This document shows positions 1-6,253 of a stretch of 6,302 nt of DNA, in pieces. Source of the stretch: Chloroflexi bacterium UBA6265 (GTDB lineage: Bacteria; Chloroflexota; Chloroflexia; Thermomicrobiales; UBA6265); assembly GCA_002440805.1 (NCBI GenBank), contig DJVD01000185.1, forward strand, positions 3,211 through 9,512, given 5' to 3'. The translations under genes and the position numbers were made by a program. The notes beneath the pieces were generated by a model. It made no database searches, was not told where the DNA came from, and saw only the letters and a program-made list of their open reading frames with translations. The stretch's first letter is position 1; each line of letters starts with the position of its first letter.

Positions 1-474
1 GTAGGGATCGGCATGGCCCTCGGCGCTCGGCTGAAGAACAGCGATTTTCACACCTGGGTGATCCTGGGCGATGGTGAGTTGCAGGAAGGGCAGGTGTGGG
101 AAGCCGCGTTCGTGGCGCCACGATACAAGCTTAACAACCTGACTGCCATCGTCGATGCCAACGACCTGCCCCAATTCGGCTGGCCGGATTCCTCCGGGCA
201 TACGCGCAGCGTGCCGATTGACGATCCAGCGGCAAAGTTCCGCGCATTCGGCTGGAACGTGATCGAAGTTGATGGTCACGATCATGCCGCATTGCTGACA
301 ACCTGGAAGCAGGTTCGCGCCTTCACGGACGGGCCAACGTGTGTCATCGCCAAAACCGTCAAGGGAAAAGGCGTTTCGTTCATGGAAGGTAACTACCTCT
401 GGCACGCCCAGGTGCCGACCCAGGATGATCTGGACAAAGCCGGGCTGGAGCTCGCTGACCCGAAGGAATCATGA
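1..474 (+). CDS. Transketolase, N-terminal subunit (5'-truncated by window edge)
   Basis: This is the C-terminal 157 residues of the ThDP diphosphate-binding half of a two-subunit transketolase. The frame is open from base 1, so the ATG at 13 is an internal Met in the family segment GIGMALGARL and not the start. Subunits of this type are usually about 270-290 residues, so roughly 120 residues lie to the left. Visible landmarks are the ThDP/Mg motif GDGELQEGQVWEAA (GDG at 67-75), its conserved Asn within VDANDLPQFGW (codon 160-162), the TVKGKGVSFMEG segment, and WHAQVP, whose His (codon 403-405) matches E. coli TktA His261. The enzyme transfers two-carbon ketol units between sugars in the cytosol and needs the next gene product to complete the active site. 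Its TGA overlaps the next gene's ATG (ATGA), implying coupled translation and 1:1 subunits. Family is certain; the physiological substrate is not. Confidence 0.93.
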   Translation, partial: VGIGMALGARLKNSDFHTWVILGDGELQEGQVWEAAFVAPRYKLNNLTAIVDANDLPQFGWPDSSGHTRSVPIDDPAAKFRAFGWNVIEVDGHDHAALLTTWKQVRAFTDGPTCVIAKTVKGKGVSFMEGNYLWHAQVPTQDDLDKAGLELADPKES

Positions 475-1430
475 TGAGTACAAACGAAATCGCGATGCGG
501 GACGCATGGGGCCAGGGGCTGGTCGATCTCGGGAGTAAATACAGCAATCTCGTCGTTCTTGACGGTGACCTCGCGAACTCCACCAAGGCGGATATGTTCC
601 ATACCGCGCACCCCGACCGATTCTTCGAGATGGGGATCGCCGAGCAGAATATGCTGGGGGTTGCCGCCGGCCTGGCGACGACGGGCTATGTGCCATGGAT
701 CAGCACCTTCGCCGCCTTTTTAGCCAAACGCGCCCTCGATCAGATTCGGTTGGTGATCGCCCAACCAGGACTGAACGTAAAGATGGCCGGATCGTATTCT
801 GGCATTCTCACCGGGAAAACGGGCAAAACCCATCAGTCGGTTGAGGATATCTCCATTTTTCGGGCCATGCCGCATGTTGTCACACTCGCTCCAGCAGATG
901 TGGTTGAACTCCGCCAGGCAATGGAAGCGATGATGAACGACGACCGACCGACGTACATTCGGTTGACGCGCGATCCCAGCCCAGCCATCTTCGACAACGA
1001 CTACGCCTTTGAAATCGGCAAGGCGGTCCTGCTCCGCACGGGTGGCGATGTCGGTATCGTGAGTACAGGCGTGCAGACGGTTCGGGCACTGGCCGCCGCC
1101 GATATCCTTGCCGCCAACGGGATCGATGCCTCCGTCCTTCATGTTCCGACGCTCAAACCGATCGATCAGGATGCGATTGTCGCCCTGGCTGAACGCACGA
1201 ATGCGATCGTGAGCGCAGAGGATCACTCGATTATTGGGGGACTCGGTGGCGCGGTCGCAGAGGTGCTTGCCGAGCATCGCCCCACGCGAATGCGCCGAAT
1301 CGGGATTCAGGACACATTCGGTGAATCTGGCCCGAACGACGCGATGCTGGAGAAATACGGCCTCACTCCCAACCACATCGTCAAAGCCGCACAAGACCTT
1401 CTAGCACTTACCGCGGTGACAACTCGATGA
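471..1430 (+). CDS. Transketolase, C-terminal subunit
   Basis: This 319-residue protein is the pyrimidine-binding plus C-terminal half of a split transketolase, partner of the preceding gene. GIAEQNM carries the conserved ThDP-activating glutamate (E58). THQSVED (H121) matches the E. coli TktA His473 region, and STFAAF (80-83) supplies aromatic residues near the pyrimidine ring. R10, S37 and R167 align by eye with phosphate-binding Arg358, Ser385 and Arg520 of TktA, suggesting phosphorylated sugars can bind. Two positions differ from ordinary transketolases: the usual GEDG before THQ is GKTG, so Asp469 becomes T117, and His461 becomes Y109. Acceptor specificity may therefore differ. The start is uncertain between ATG 471 (ATGA overlap) and ATG 474. 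AGGA at 464-467 sits 3 bases from the first and a more normal 6 from the second. Residue numbers here count from 471. The stop overlaps the iolG start. Confidence 0.93.
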   Translation: MMSTNEIAMRDAWGQGLVDLGSKYSNLVVLDGDLANSTKADMFHTAHPDRFFEMGIAEQNMLGVAAGLATTGYVPWISTFAAFLAKRALDQIRLVIAQPGLNVKMAGSYSGILTGKTGKTHQSVEDISIFRAMPHVVTLAPADVVELRQAMEAMMNDDRPTYIRLTRDPSPAIFDNDYAFEIGKAVLLRTGGDVGIVSTGVQTVRALAAADILAANGIDASVLHVPTLKPIDQDAIVALAERTNAIVSAEDHSIIGGLGGAVAEVLAEHRPTRMRRIGIQDTFGESGPNDAMLEKYGLTPNHIVKAAQDLLALTAVTTR

Positions 1431-2458
1431 GCACACCGCCCCGTGTCGCCCTGATCGGGTGTGGACGAATAGGCCGGGTGCACGCCCGCACGCTTGCATC
1501 CCGGCGGGATCTTTGTGAATTCGCGATTGTTGCCGACAGTTTTCCGGATGTGGCTGAGCATACCGCGGCGTCGTTTGGTGTGCCTGCATGGACGGTAGAT
1601 GCGGAGGAAGCGATTGCCAATCGCTCCGTCGATGCGGTCATCCTTGCCTCGTCTACCGAAACCCATGCCCCGTACATCGAGCTGGCCTCGCGGTACGGCA
1701 AGAGTATCTTCACTGAGAAACCAATCGCGCTCGATCTTGAATCAACCGAAAGAGTCCTGTCCGCAGCGGCGAATGCCGGAGTTCGCCTGCAGGTTGGTTT
1801 CCAACGCAGATTTGATCCGGGCTACGCTGCTGCCAAAGCGGCCATCGAACGAGGCGAGCTTGGCACTTTGGAGATGATTCACGATGTGATGCGCGATCCC
1901 GCGCCGCCGCCAGCGGGCTATTTGGCTCAGTCCGGTGGTTTGTACCGGGATATGGCCATCCACAATTTCGATTCGGTTCGCTGGTTGATGGGGGAGGAGC
2001 CGTGCGAGATTTTCGCTATGGCCAGCGCCCTGGTAAGCGATGACATTCGTGCAGCCAACGATGTGGACACCAGTGTCGTTACCCTTCGGTTTCCATCAGG
2101 TGCGCTGGCTTCCATTGAGAACAGCCGACGTTCTGGCTTCGGCTACGATGTGCGAACCGAGATATTTGGTTCTGCTGGCGCCCTGATGGTTGGCGAGTCA
2201 CGCGACTTGCCGCTGCGTCGGTACACATCGGCAGGGGTCACGGAAGATCATCAATACTTCTTCCTGGAACGATTCGACGATGCATACCGCCTGGAAATCA
2301 TCGCGTTCCTCACTGCTGTTCGTGATGATACGCAGGTCACGGTGACGGGGCAGGACGGTCGCGCAGCGCTTCAACTCGCAGTTGCGGCCGAGGAATCATT
2401 GCGGCAAGGTCGACCCATTTCGCTCCAGACAACGGAGGTACTCTATGCCCAATCCTGA
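1427..2458 (+). CDS. iolG: Inositol 2-dehydrogenase (Gfo/Idh/MocA family)
   Basis: This 343-residue NAD(P)-dependent dehydrogenase probably oxidises myo-inositol (or a related inositol) to 2-keto-myo-inositol, the first step of inositol breakdown. The N-terminal Rossmann fold shows GCGRIG (11-16) and an acidic residue after beta-2 (D37), which favours NAD. EKP (97-99) carries the catalytic Lys98. GLYRDMAIHNFD provides D175 and H179, matching the Asp and His of the B. subtilis IolG catalytic triad. GFQRRFD (124-130) is also typical. The C-terminal half is the alpha/beta substrate domain, and the length is normal for the family. The ATG overlaps the previous TGA as ATGA. Only a weak GGTG lies upstream, so translation is probably coupled. 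Gfo/Idh/MocA paralogues acting on other sugars look alike; the iolG call rests on the catalytic motifs together with iolB and iolD directly downstream. A scyllo-inositol or other polyol dehydrogenase remains possible. Confidence 0.85.
   Translation: MSTPPRVALIGCGRIGRVHARTLASRRDLCEFAIVADSFPDVAEHTAASFGVPAWTVDAEEAIANRSVDAVILASSTETHAPYIELASRYGKSIFTEKPIALDLESTERVLSAAANAGVRLQVGFQRRFDPGYAAAKAAIERGELGTLEMIHDVMRDPAPPPAGYLAQSGGLYRDMAIHNFDSVRWLMGEEPCEIFAMASALVSDDIRAANDVDTSVVTLRFPSGALASIENSRRSGFGYDVRTEIFGSAGALMVGESRDLPLRRYTSAGVTEDHQYFFLERFDDAYRLEIIAFLTAVRDDTQVTVTGQDGRAALQLAVAAEESLRQGRPISLQTTEVLYAQS
2434..2439 (+). promoter_or_regulatory. Shine-Dalgarno sequence setting the iolB start
   Basis: GGAGGT lies inside the last codons of iolG, 5 bases before the ATG at 2445. 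It is the strongest Shine-Dalgarno match among the operon's gene starts. It decides the iolB start: the longer open frame from 2382 would add 21 basic residues (starting MRPRNHCGK) unlike any part of IolB and overlap iolG by 77 bp. Confidence 0.8.
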
Positions 2459-3338
2459 CGAGATGATCATCCGATCCGCAACTCCAGATGGGAGTGGACG
2501 TGTTTTGCAGGTGACGCCTGAAAGCGCCGACTGGACCTATGTCGGGTTGACGATCGAGCAAATCGCACCGGGTGACAGTTGGAGCTACTCCGCAGAGCTC
2601 GATGAGATCTGCATTGTGCCCCTTCGCGGTAGCGCTGTAATTTCCAGTGAGCACGGTGAATGGACTGTTACCCGGCCAGGCACCATGTTCGATGGCAAGC
2701 CGACCTGTCTCTATTTGCCGGTTGGCAGCAATTTCACCGCTACAGCCGAAAACGGGGCCGAACTTGCTGTTACTGCTGCCCGTGCGACCAGGACTTTTCC
2801 ACCTAAGCTGATCGAGCCGGACGATATCGATGTCGAGATTCGCGGTGCCGGGAACGCGGCGCGCCAGATCAGTCATATCGTCAAGCCTGAGTTTCCGGCG
2901 GACAAGCTCCTGGTGGTAGAGGTGTTCACGCCATCTGGTAACTGGTCGAGCTTCCCACCGCACAAGCACGATGTTAGCCGCATGCCGGAAGAAGCGATCC
3001 TCGAGGAAATTTACTATTACCGTATCAACCCGGATGACGGGTTCGCGCTCCAGCGGCTCTATTTCGCCGACGGATCGTTCGACCATGCCTGGACCATCCA
3101 CGATGGCGATTTGCTGCTGGTGCCGCAGGGATACCACGCCTTTGCGGTGGCGCACGGCTACACCGGCTACTATCTCAACATCCTTGCCGGTCCCGAACCT
3201 GTGCGCACCATGCAACCTGCAGACGATCCGAGCTATGCCTGGGTGCGATCAACCTGGAATGACGACATGAACACCGGCCTGGCAACGTGGCAGGATATCG
3301 ACGACCGCATCAACGGCGATGCGGGCAAGAGGAAGTAG
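2445..3338 (+). CDS. iolB: 5-deoxy-glucuronate isomerase
   Basis: IolB converts 5-deoxy-glucuronate, made by IolD, into 5-dehydro-2-deoxygluconate, the substrate of the IolC kinase. The 297-residue protein shows the two-cupin layout of the family. The N-terminal cupin (about 30-115) is degenerate. The C-terminal cupin holds the family block PPHKHD (171-176), with H173 and H175 as likely metal ligands, then EEIYYYRI (187-194) with an acidic ligand, and VPQGYHAF (226-233) with H231. The closing segment YYLNILAGP is also characteristic. The length is slightly above the roughly 270 residues usual for the family, mainly through an extended C-terminal tail (about 255-297). The gene starts 14 bp inside iolG behind a strong Shine-Dalgarno sequence and ends 9 bp before iolD, so it belongs to the same transcript. 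I see no damaged motif. The family call is firm. Confidence 0.95.
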   Translation: MPNPDEMIIRSATPDGSGRVLQVTPESADWTYVGLTIEQIAPGDSWSYSAELDEICIVPLRGSAVISSEHGEWTVTRPGTMFDGKPTCLYLPVGSNFTATAENGAELAVTAARATRTFPPKLIEPDDIDVEIRGAGNAARQISHIVKPEFPADKLLVVEVFTPSGNWSSFPPHKHDVSRMPEEAILEEIYYYRINPDDGFALQRLYFADGSFDHAWTIHDGDLLLVPQGYHAFAVAHGYTGYYLNILAGPEPVRTMQPADDPSYAWVRSTWNDDMNTGLATWQDIDDRINGDAGKRK

Positions 3339-3347
3339 ACATACACC

Positions 3348-5222
3348 ATGGCAACAATTCGCGTTACCGGTGCCCAGGCAATCGTGCGGTACCTGGCTTC
3401 CCAGTACACATCACGTGACGGCATCAAGCAGCCGTTATTCGCCGGGATGTTTGGCATTTTCGGCCACGGCAATGTGACGGGAATCGGTCAGGCACTTGAA
3501 GAACACAAGGATCTGCTGACGTACTACCGGCCCCAGAATGAGCAGGCGATGGTGCATACCGCCGTTGCCTACGCAAAAATGCGCAACCGGTTGCAGACCT
3601 TTGCATGCACATCAAGCGTCGGCCCAGGCGCAACGAATATGGTCACCGGAGCCGCATTGGCCACGGTCAACCGGTTGCCGGTGCTGCTGCTTCCCGGGGA
3701 TATTTTCGCCGGTCGGCGTCCACATCCCGTACTTCAGCAACTGGAACAACCGTATTCCCAGGACATGAGCGTGAACGATGCGTTTCGACCGGTCTCACGC
3801 TTCTTTGATCGCATCAATCGGCCCGAACAACTCCTGTCATCGTTGCCGGAGGCCATGAGGGTATTGACCGATCCGGCCGAGACTGGCGCGGTAACGCTGG
3901 CGCTGCCGGAAGATGTCCAGGCTGAAGCATTCGATGTTCCGGAAGCGTTCTTCGAAGAGCGGGTTTGGTACGTTCGGCGACCGTTGCCAGACCACGATGC
4001 GCTCGCTGAAGCCGCCCATTGGATCGCCGATGCGAAGCGACCACTTATCATCGCCGGCGGTGGTGCGATCTACTCCGACAGCAGTGAGGCAATTGGCGAT
4101 TTCTCGAGCACACTGGGGATTCCGGTGTCCGAGACCCAGGCAGGTAAGGGCATCCTGCCCTGGAATGATCCCTGGAACGCTGGCCCGGTTGGTGCCAATG
4201 GCGGTATCGCCGCCAATCGGCTCGCGAGGGATGCCGATCTCGTCATCGCTGTTGGCACAAGGCTCGGCGATTTCGTGACCTCGTCCAAATCCGCGTTCCA
4301 GAATCCGGATGTCCGGTTCATCGGGATCAATGTCGCCAGTATGGATGCCTATAAGATGGGCGCATTGTCACTTGTTGGCGATGCACGCGCCACGCTGCAG
4401 GCGCTACTCGAGCGAGTGCGCGAAGCAGGAGGCGACCGCAAAACCATCGCCGCAGGTGAAGAGATCGCTTCGCTCAAACGCGAGTGGGATGATTTGGTCG
4501 ATGCCCAACTGATGCTGAATTCGGGCAGGGAAATGACCCAGGCCCAGGTCATTGGCATCGTCAATGAGGCGGCGGGCCCGAAGGATACCGTGGTGTGCGC
4601 GGCGGGTGGCATGCCGGGTGATTTACTCAAACTCTGGCGAACCCAACACCCCAAGGGCTATCACGTTGAATATGGGTATTCCTGTATGGGCTACGAGATC
4701 GCCGGTGGCCTCGGTGTGAAGATGGCCGCGCCCGACAGCGAAGTCTTTGTGATGGTGGGAGATGGCTCGTATCTGATGCTGCATACCGAGATCGTTACGG
4801 CAGTCCAGGAAGGTCAGAAACTTATCATCGTCCTGGTGGATAACGGAGGTTTCCAGTGTATCCGGGGGCTGCAAATGGCTTCCGGCTCGCCATCGTTTGG
4901 AAATGAACTTCGGTTCCGCGATGCCGCAACAGGTACGCTCTCGGGCGGTTATGTGCCGGTGGATTTCGTGAAAAACGCAGAGTCCCTGGGCGCCCGGGCG
5001 ATCGCTGCCGATGGTCCGGAGGAGCTCCGAGCGGCGCTGAAAGAAGCGAAGGCGGAAACCCGCACCACGCTGGTGTATGTGCATGTTGATCCGGACAGTC
5101 GCGTGCCCAACTATGAAGGGTGGTGGGATGTGCCAATTGCCGAAATAAGCCATGACGATGAAGTGAACTCGACGCGCGCTCAATATGCTGACGATGTCCG
5201 CAAGCAGCGCTGGTTCGGCTAG
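3348..5222 (+). CDS. iolD: 3D-(3,5/4)-trihydroxycyclohexane-1,2-dione acylhydrolase (decyclizing)
   Basis: IolD is a ThDP-dependent enzyme that hydrolytically opens the cyclohexane-dione ring produced by IolE, giving 5-deoxy-glucuronate for IolB. The 624 residues match the usual length (about 640) and the acetolactate-synthase fold: an N-terminal pyrimidine-binding domain, a central domain and a C-terminal diphosphate-binding domain. E65 in PQNEQAM is the cofactor-activating glutamate. GHGNVTGIGQAL (39-50) and RRPHPVLQQLEQP are IolD-specific blocks. VGDGSYLML (G471-D472-G473), followed 25 residues later by N499 in DNGGFQCI, is the ThDP/Mg motif. The section LQMASGSPSFGNELRFR also resembles known IolD. 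The ATG at 3348 is the first in frame after the iolB stop. The only ribosome-binding candidate, AGAGGAAG at 3328-3335, is 12 bases away, so expression may depend on translation of iolB. It is the last gene of the operon in this window. Confidence 0.95.
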   Translation: MATIRVTGAQAIVRYLASQYTSRDGIKQPLFAGMFGIFGHGNVTGIGQALEEHKDLLTYYRPQNEQAMVHTAVAYAKMRNRLQTFACTSSVGPGATNMVTGAALATVNRLPVLLLPGDIFAGRRPHPVLQQLEQPYSQDMSVNDAFRPVSRFFDRINRPEQLLSSLPEAMRVLTDPAETGAVTLALPEDVQAEAFDVPEAFFEERVWYVRRPLPDHDALAEAAHWIADAKRPLIIAGGGAIYSDSSEAIGDFSSTLGIPVSETQAGKGILPWNDPWNAGPVGANGGIAANRLARDADLVIAVGTRLGDFVTSSKSAFQNPDVRFIGINVASMDAYKMGALSLVGDARATLQALLERVREAGGDRKTIAAGEEIASLKREWDDLVDAQLMLNSGREMTQAQVIGIVNEAAGPKDTVVCAAGGMPGDLLKLWRTQHPKGYHVEYGYSCMGYEIAGGLGVKMAAPDSEVFVMVGDGSYLMLHTEIVTAVQEGQKLIIVLVDNGGFQCIRGLQMASGSPSFGNELRFRDAATGTLSGGYVPVDFVKNAESLGARAIAADGPEELRAALKEAKAETRTTLVYVHVDPDSRVPNYEGWWDVPIAEISHDDEVNSTRAQYADDVRKQRWFG

Positions 5223-5553
5223 CGTGCCACGAAAGTCCGCCAATCGCCAAAATGTGAAACCTGGAGCCATATCGCTTCCAATTCTGCCTGAGCGCTGGTG
5301 CGCGTGCATTGGGCGCTGACCGGGCCCCAAGGTGTCCATTCACCGCTTGAATCTGCCTATCCGTCATCCGCCATTGACTGGGTTCCGCTAACCAAAGCAC
5401 CGTTCAGAATTGCGGTATTCAATCGTGGACACAATGGGGCGGCTCCCTGGTATGGAGGCCAAAATTCATGATAGAGGTCGAGGCAGTCGGTGATTCTGGC
5501 CACGGCAGTATCTCAAATACGTTGCACGCTTTCAGTTAGCAAATCCGCCCGAG
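5223..5553 (+). other. Intergenic region between iolD and tdk
   Basis: These 331 bases contain no convincing protein gene. Open frames on the minus strand that enter it (to 5339 and 5400) run antisense into iolD and resemble no family I know. I find no rho-independent terminator for the iol operon: the best inverted repeats, around 5291-5317 (AGCGC/GCGCT), are short and lack a T-run. A weak hairpin at 5441-5460 (GGCTCC pairing with GGAGGCC, one bulged base) covers a Shine-Dalgarno-like GGAGG. The operon may end by Rho or by a signal I cannot see. Confidence 0.6.
5468..5539 (+). CDS. Doubtful small reading frame (23 codons) with a good ribosome-binding site
   Basis: An ATG at 5468 opens 23 codons ending at TAG 5537-5539. 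The product begins MIEVEAVGDSG and ends LHAFS. GGAGG at 5454-5458 lies 9 bases upstream, a normal spacing. The peptide has no recognisable motif, no hydrophobic segment and no run of a single amino acid that would suggest an attenuator. A frame this short with a chance GGAGG is not rare, so this is listed only as a candidate. It ends 35 bases before tdk and upstream of the proposed tdk promoter, so it would need its own promoter or readthrough from iolD. Confidence 0.12.
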   Translation: MIEVEAVGDSGHGSISNTLHAFS

Positions 5554-5559
5554 ATGGTC

Positions 5560-5568
5560 TGGTACAAT
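5560..5568 (+). promoter_or_regulatory. Extended -10 promoter of tdk, predicted leaderless start
   Basis: TGGTACAAT contains the -10 hexamer TACAAT (5563-5568; one mismatch to TATAAT) preceded by TG at 5560-5561, the extended -10 pattern. No clear -35 hexamer is seen at 16-18 bp spacing, which the extended element can compensate for. With the last hexamer base at -7, transcription would begin at about 5575, the A of the tdk ATG. Six bases (CCCCCC) separate the hexamer from the ATG, and no Shine-Dalgarno sequence could be in such a transcript. The position is read from sequence; the leaderless mRNA is inference. Confidence 0.6.
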
Positions 5569-5574
5569 CCCCCC

Positions 5575-6150
5575 ATGGCTAAACTTCACTTCAAATACGG
5601 AGCCATGAACAGTGGCAAATCCGACACACTCATCAAAACGGCCTTCAACTATGAGGAACGAGGACTTGCAGTAATTGTCATCAAACCCAGGATCGATACC
5701 AAAGGCGGCGACCTCGTAACCGCCCGTGGCGGCCATAGCCGAAAAGTCGATATTCATGCCGATGCATCGCTGGACCTGGACGCGGAAGTAGCCAAAACGC
5801 CAGGTGTGGCGTGTGTATTGGTGGATGAAGCCCAGTTCCTCGCTGACCGGCAGGTAAGCCAGCTCTTTCACGTTGCCAAGGTACGTGATATCTCGGTGAT
5901 CTGTTACGGCCTGCGGGCAGATTTTCGCACCGCGCTGTTCCCGGGTAGCAAACGGCTCCTGGAGATAGCGGACAACATTGAGAAACTGCCGACCATGTGT
6001 TTTTGTGGCAGCCAGGCCGAGTTCAACACCCGCAAGATCAACGGGAACTACATTTTCGAAGGCGACCAGGTCGCCATCGAGGGTGAAGGCGAGGTCGAAT
6101 ACGACTCTTTGTGCGGTGCATGCTACATGCGCGAAGGCGGCATTATCTAG
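5575..6150 (+). CDS. tdk: Thymidine kinase, type II (TK1-like)
   Basis: Thymidine kinase phosphorylates thymidine (and deoxyuridine) with ATP to give dTMP in the cytosolic salvage pathway. The 191-residue length is typical of the TK1-like class. The P-loop is GAMNSGKS (9-16). VDEAQFL carries the Walker B Asp84 and catalytic Glu85, and YGLRADFRTALFPGS (111-125) forms the lid over thymidine. Zinc ligands are C142 and C144 (a CxC pair, MCFCG) with C180 and C183 (CGAC); many homologues have CxxC in the first pair. The start is set at 5575 because MAKLHFKYGAMNSGKS is the usual family beginning. An upstream in-frame ATG at 5554 would add seven residues (MVWYNPP) whose codons overlap the -10 element. 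The gene is transcribed separately from the iol operon and ends 103 bp before a convergent tRNA gene. Confidence 0.95.
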   Translation: MAKLHFKYGAMNSGKSDTLIKTAFNYEERGLAVIVIKPRIDTKGGDLVTARGGHSRKVDIHADASLDLDAEVAKTPGVACVLVDEAQFLADRQVSQLFHVAKVRDISVICYGLRADFRTALFPGSKRLLEIADNIEKLPTMCFCGSQAEFNTRKINGNYIFEGDQVAIEGEGEVEYDSLCGACYMREGGII

Positions 6151-6195
6151 ATTCTGAATGAAGCCAATCCTGGATGAGCACTACATCTAGCACCT

Positions 6196-6220
6196 CCGCT
6201 CGCCATGTATGGGCGGGCGG
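6196..6220. terminator. G+C-rich hairpin between convergent tdk and tRNA-Arg, possible two-way terminator
   Basis: CCGCTCGCC (6196-6204) pairs with GGCGGGCGG (6212-6220) to give a 9-bp stem with one T-G wobble and a 7-base loop (ATGTATG). It is the only strong hairpin in the 103-bp gap and lies between two genes transcribed towards each other, where a shared terminator is expected. No T-run follows on either strand, so it is not a classic intrinsic terminator. The call rests on stem strength and position. Confidence 0.45.
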
Positions 6221-6253
6221 GAAGTACATACTGAACTGCGATCGGGAGGTCGG

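Noticed and set aside
720..1394. 224-codon minus-strand frame antisense to the transketolase C-terminal subunit
   Set aside because: It is a mirror of a well-conserved gene on the plus strand, with no domain and no ribosome-binding site expected to be real.
1410..1417. Palindrome ACCGCGGT just before the iolG start
   Set aside because: An 8-bp palindrome within coding sequence of the transketolase subunit is expected by chance at this G+C content, and no second copy is placed to suggest an operator.
2382..2444. Upstream extension of IolB by 21 residues
   Set aside because: The extension is out-of-frame iolG sequence with arginine-rich, non-conserved residues. The GGAGGT at 2434-2439 fits the start at 2445.
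2337..3215. 292-codon minus-strand open frame antisense to iolB
   Set aside because: The plus strand carries iolB with all family motifs. The antisense product has no recognisable domain, and long antisense frames are common in G+C-rich coding DNA.
5291..5317. Possible iolD terminator stem AGCGC/GCGCT
   Set aside because: Only five Watson-Crick pairs around a loop of 17 bases, with competing small GCGC pairings and no T-run, so it is indistinguishable from chance.
4623..5400. Two overlapping minus-strand frames (4623-5339 and 4825-5400) reaching from iolD into the gap
   Set aside because: Most of each lies antisense to the conserved C-terminal domain of IolD. The parts within the gap show no motif. 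A faint likeness of MTDRQ to transposase N-termini is too short to mean anything, and no inverted repeats or target duplication flank it.
6135..6190. Repeated ATCTAG and CTACAT words around the tdk stop
   Set aside because: Six-base matches a few tens of bases apart are too short to count as a repeat or attachment site, despite the nearby tRNA gene. No integrase or duplicated tRNA end is seen in the window.
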